From Roseburia sp. (GTDB taxonomy: Bacteria; Bacillota; Clostridia; Oscillospirales; Ruminococcaceae): a stretch of 57,464 nucleotides of DNA. Positions 55,280-57,464 of this stretch are shown here, one piece after another; positions within the stretch are counted from its first letter, which is position 1, and each line of letters opens with the position of its first letter. Position numbers and translations under genes: made by a program. The notes under the pieces are model-generated. The model ran no database searches. It saw nothing but the letters and a program-made list of their open reading frames with translations, and had not been told where the DNA came from. The stretch spans positions 1-57,464 of the forward strand of contig JAMPCH010000011.1 of the NCBI GenBank assembly GCA_023666265.1. Direction: 5' to 3'.

Positions 55280-57464
55280 ATGAAAAAAACAGGTGAAGAG
55301 AGCGCCGTTTTACACGACGCGTATTTTAATCGTCCCCCGCGCCTAATCGGGCTTTTCCTGATCCGGCTGGCTTTGCTTTGCTCGCTTTCGGGGTGCGCGG
55401 TCTGGAGCTTGACCGATCTATACCTCCTGACCGATCATCAGCTCGCGCTGTCGCTCGCGGCGGCGGGCTTTAGCGCCGTCTTTTTTACGCTCGCCTCGCT
55501 TTTCCCCGCGCGCTTCGTCTATCTCGGGGCGGCGGCGGTCGGCGGGGTCGCCGCCTATCTCCTCCGCTCGCCGCTCTTACGCCTGTTGTCCTTTTTCGCC
55601 GATCGCGTCCTCCTTCGGCTCGACAGCCGCCTTATCTCGACCCGATCGATGCTCTTTCATAGCTATGATCGGCTCGTGACGGGCTATTACGACAGCTCGA
55701 TGGATCTGGGGTGGATCGTCGGTATGCTCTTGGTCGGCGCTCTGATCGCCTTTTTATTTACGGTCTGCGCGCGGACGCGCTTTCGCCCCCTCGCGGTCGC
55801 GGCGATCTACGGCGGACTGTCCGCCGCCGCCTTTACCGCCGAGATCAGCGGCTTTCACCCCTCGATGATCGCCTTCCTTACCGTTTACGCGGCGCTTTAT
55901 ACCGTCGATACCGGCTATGAGCTCGACGGGCGGCTCGTATTCGGGAAGCCCCGCGCCGCCCGCGAGGCGCTCCGCCGTAACGAGCGGAGCTATCGGAAAC
56001 GCACGCGTCTCTTTATCCTCGGGCGAAAGCTCGGGAGCGACCTACCGCGCTATTTTAAGTATAACGCCAACAGCTTCGTCGCCCTTTTGATCACGGCGGC
56101 GATCCTCGTCGCGGCGGCGGCGATCATCCCCGAGGGTCAGGGCTTTAACTATGAGGCGTTTTTTAACTCCGTCCGCGACGCGGGCGTCACCGTCGCGGAC
56201 AGCGTCGGCGGGGCGCTCGGCGTAAGCTTTGGCTCGGTGAACGATAACGGGTATTTCAGCTATTCGGGCTATGGCGATCGCTCGGGCGGGATCGGGATCA
56301 GCGAACCCGCCGACGGCGACCTCCCCGTCCTCGACGTGATCCTCGACCGAAACGATACCCCCGTCTACCTTCGCGGCGACATCGGCGTGAGCTATACGGG
56401 CGGCGCGTGGACGGCGATCCGCGACGAATACGGGCGCTTTATCGACGAGAACGGAAACCGCTATTCCGACCTCCTCGCCGATTTTTATCCCGACCTCCAA
56501 TATCAGGTGTTGCGCCAGCGGCTAAGCTCGCTCGGCTATAATCCCGATCGGCTCTTCCCGCTCCAAAAGGTCTCGATCACTTACCGAAGGAACACCAAGG
56601 TCGTCTTTCAGCCCGTCGCCGCCTATGAGCTGAACTTCCGCGACAACGACTATTTTGAGACCTTCGGCGACTATATTCTCCGCGCGCGGAGCGGGAAGGG
56701 GTATTTAAAGACCTTTGAGTGTCTCTCGCTCACGCCGTTTATGGCGAACTCGTATATGTCCGAGGCGATCACGCTCGCGAAGCAGAGCGGCGACCTCGCG
56801 TGGACGCTCCCCGACGGGATGACCAACGCGGAATATGACCAAAAGATCGCCGCTTATCGGGGCTTGATCGACCGCGCGTATATGCCGTCCGACCCGTCGA
56901 TCTTCCCCTTTGTCGAGGAGATGTATAACGCGGGCGTGATCGGCGGACTTTCCGAATTTGATACCGCGACGGCGGTCTGTCGCTATTTTAAGGATCATTT
57001 CACCTACTCGCTGACGACCGATAACGGCGCGGCGGCTGAGTCGCTCTCTAACTTCCTCTATGAGACGCGCGAGGGGCATTGCGCCCTTTTCGCCACGGCG
57101 ATGGTCCTCGCGATGCGCGAGCTCGGGATACCCGCGCGATATGTGACGGGCTACGCCGCGTCGGGCGCGGGCGAGCCGACCGACGACGGGCGCTATCGCT
57201 ATACCCTCCGCGAGGGGGACCTTCACGCGTGGGTCGAGGTCTATTTCGACAACGCGGGCTGGCTCCCCTTTGACCCGACCGCCGCCGTCAGCGGCTTCGG
57301 CGGGACAACGGCGGAAGCGCCCCCGCCCGACGAGAGCGCGGTCACGGAGGAGGGGCAGACCTTCCCCGAAGAGGGAGAGGTCTCGGACGACGACGCCAAC
57401 GCCGATCCCCCGCCCGGGGTCGAGGCGGAGTACGGCGACGAGAGCGGCGACCCCGCCGGGACGC
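55280..57464 (+). CDS. TgpA-like transmembrane transglutaminase (3' end outside window)
   Basis: The frame stays open from ATG 55280 (GGGAAGGAAACGG upstream) to the right edge, about 728 codons. An N-terminal half has six or so membrane helices ('LIGLFLIRLALLCSLSG' onward and 'FVALLITAAILVAAAAII' at about 275-290). A large extracellular part ends in a transglutaminase core: Cys in 'ETREGHCALFATAMVLAMRE', His in 'EGDLHAWVEVYFD', Asp in 'GWLPFDPTAA'. After it the chain turns acidic and Pro-rich. moxR-DUF58-transglutaminase is a widespread operon; the substrate is unknown. A final TM is expected beyond the window. Confidence 0.9.
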   Translation, partial: MKKTGEESAVLHDAYFNRPPRLIGLFLIRLALLCSLSGCAVWSLTDLYLLTDHQLALSLAAAGFSAVFFTLASLFPARFVYLGAAAVGGVAAYLLRSPLLRLLSFFADRVLLRLDSRLISTRSMLFHSYDRLVTGYYDSSMDLGWIVGMLLVGALIAFLFTVCARTRFRPLAVAAIYGGLSAAAFTAEISGFHPSMIAFLTVYAALYTVDTGYELDGRLVFGKPRAAREALRRNERSYRKRTRLFILGRKLGSDLPRYFKYNANSFVALLITAAILVAAAAIIPEGQGFNYEAFFNSVRDAGVTVADSVGGALGVSFGSVNDNGYFSYSGYGDRSGGIGISEPADGDLPVLDVILDRNDTPVYLRGDIGVSYTGGAWTAIRDEYGRFIDENGNRYSDLLADFYPDLQYQVLRQRLSSLGYNPDRLFPLQKVSITYRRNTKVVFQPVAAYELNFRDNDYFETFGDYILRARSGKGYLKTFECLSLTPFMANSYMSEAITLAKQSGDLAWTLPDGMTNAEYDQKIAAYRGLIDRAYMPSDPSIFPFVEEMYNAGVIGGLSEFDTATAVCRYFKDHFTYSLTTDNGAAAESLSNFLYETREGHCALFATAMVLAMRELGIPARYVTGYAASGAGEPTDDGRYRYTLREGDLHAWVEVYFDNAGWLPFDPTAAVSGFGGTTAEAPPPDESAVTEEGQTFPEEGEVSDDDANADPPPGVEAEYGDESGDPAGT

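Overview
The window looks like chromosome of an uncultured, GC-rich member of the Clostridia (Oscillospirales-like). The evidence is Firmicutes-type genes (DnaD/DnaI-like loader pair, Der, PlsY, Soj/Spo0J, ZapA next to a U32 peptidase, TSUP half-proteins, split LysA/DapL-type lysine genes), Shine-Dalgarno sites that pair with the 16S tail (mostly GAAAGGA) and many sigma-A promoters of the form TTGACA-17-TATAAT. The order parA-parB-serS suggests that part lies on the origin-proximal half of the chromosome, but I see no dnaA and no parS. I see no tRNA, rRNA, CRISPR array, phage or transposase gene.

Layout. 1-4.3 kb: MORN protein (cut by the left edge), degenerate vWA protein, AGCS symporter and two half-size TSUP exporters. 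4.4-6.9 kb: BY-kinase-like ATPase with two unknown membrane proteins (surface polysaccharide candidate). 7.0-9.1 kb: collagen-like, probably wall-anchored protein. 9.2-13.6 kb: TrmL, DUF2130 protein, and an AraC/EamA/DUF2000 operon. 13.8-18.5 kb (minus strand): ZapA-coiled-coil, U32 protein, DUF4380 protein and an AT-rich secreted transglutaminase. 18.6-22.3 kb: esterase, LysA, and a divergent secreted Ig-like protein. 22.6-30.7 kb: dnaD-dnaI-der-plsY, then an AT-rich Eco29kI-like restriction-modification pair, then prmA and a glycosyltransferase. 31-37 kb: parA-parB-serS, small helical protein, aminotransferase, queA. 37-38.8 kb: a toxin-antitoxin cluster. 39-43.4 kb: membrane protein, PHP phosphoesterase, alanine racemase, LCP-like protein. 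43.6-47.2 kb: sulfur assimilation (metY, LysR regulator, cysK). 47.2-51.7 kb: a rearranged polyphosphate-polymerase locus (broken VTC gene, DUF4956, CotH). 51.9-57.5 kb: Thr-rich lipoprotein and a moxR-DUF58-transglutaminase operon running off the right edge.

The most unusual content is small mobile or repeat DNA. A family of ~175-bp elements with terminal inverted repeats (five copies plus one stray end) sits in sense orientation, usually directly on the stop codon of the upstream gene, and carries an internal hairpin with paired sequence changes. A 620-bp toxin-antitoxin cassette is bounded by an exact 28-bp duplication of the 3' end of queA. A transglutaminase gene is likewise bounded by a duplicated 3' end of its neighbour. 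A second toxin-antitoxin cluster has one antitoxin that looks like a HigA N-terminus joined to a RelB-type C-terminus, placed between two different toxins. A short CCTTCCCAAAA-type motif is scattered through gaps and reading frames and supplies several stop codons. Annotation was done by reading only; no database search was run, so family names rest on recognised motifs.
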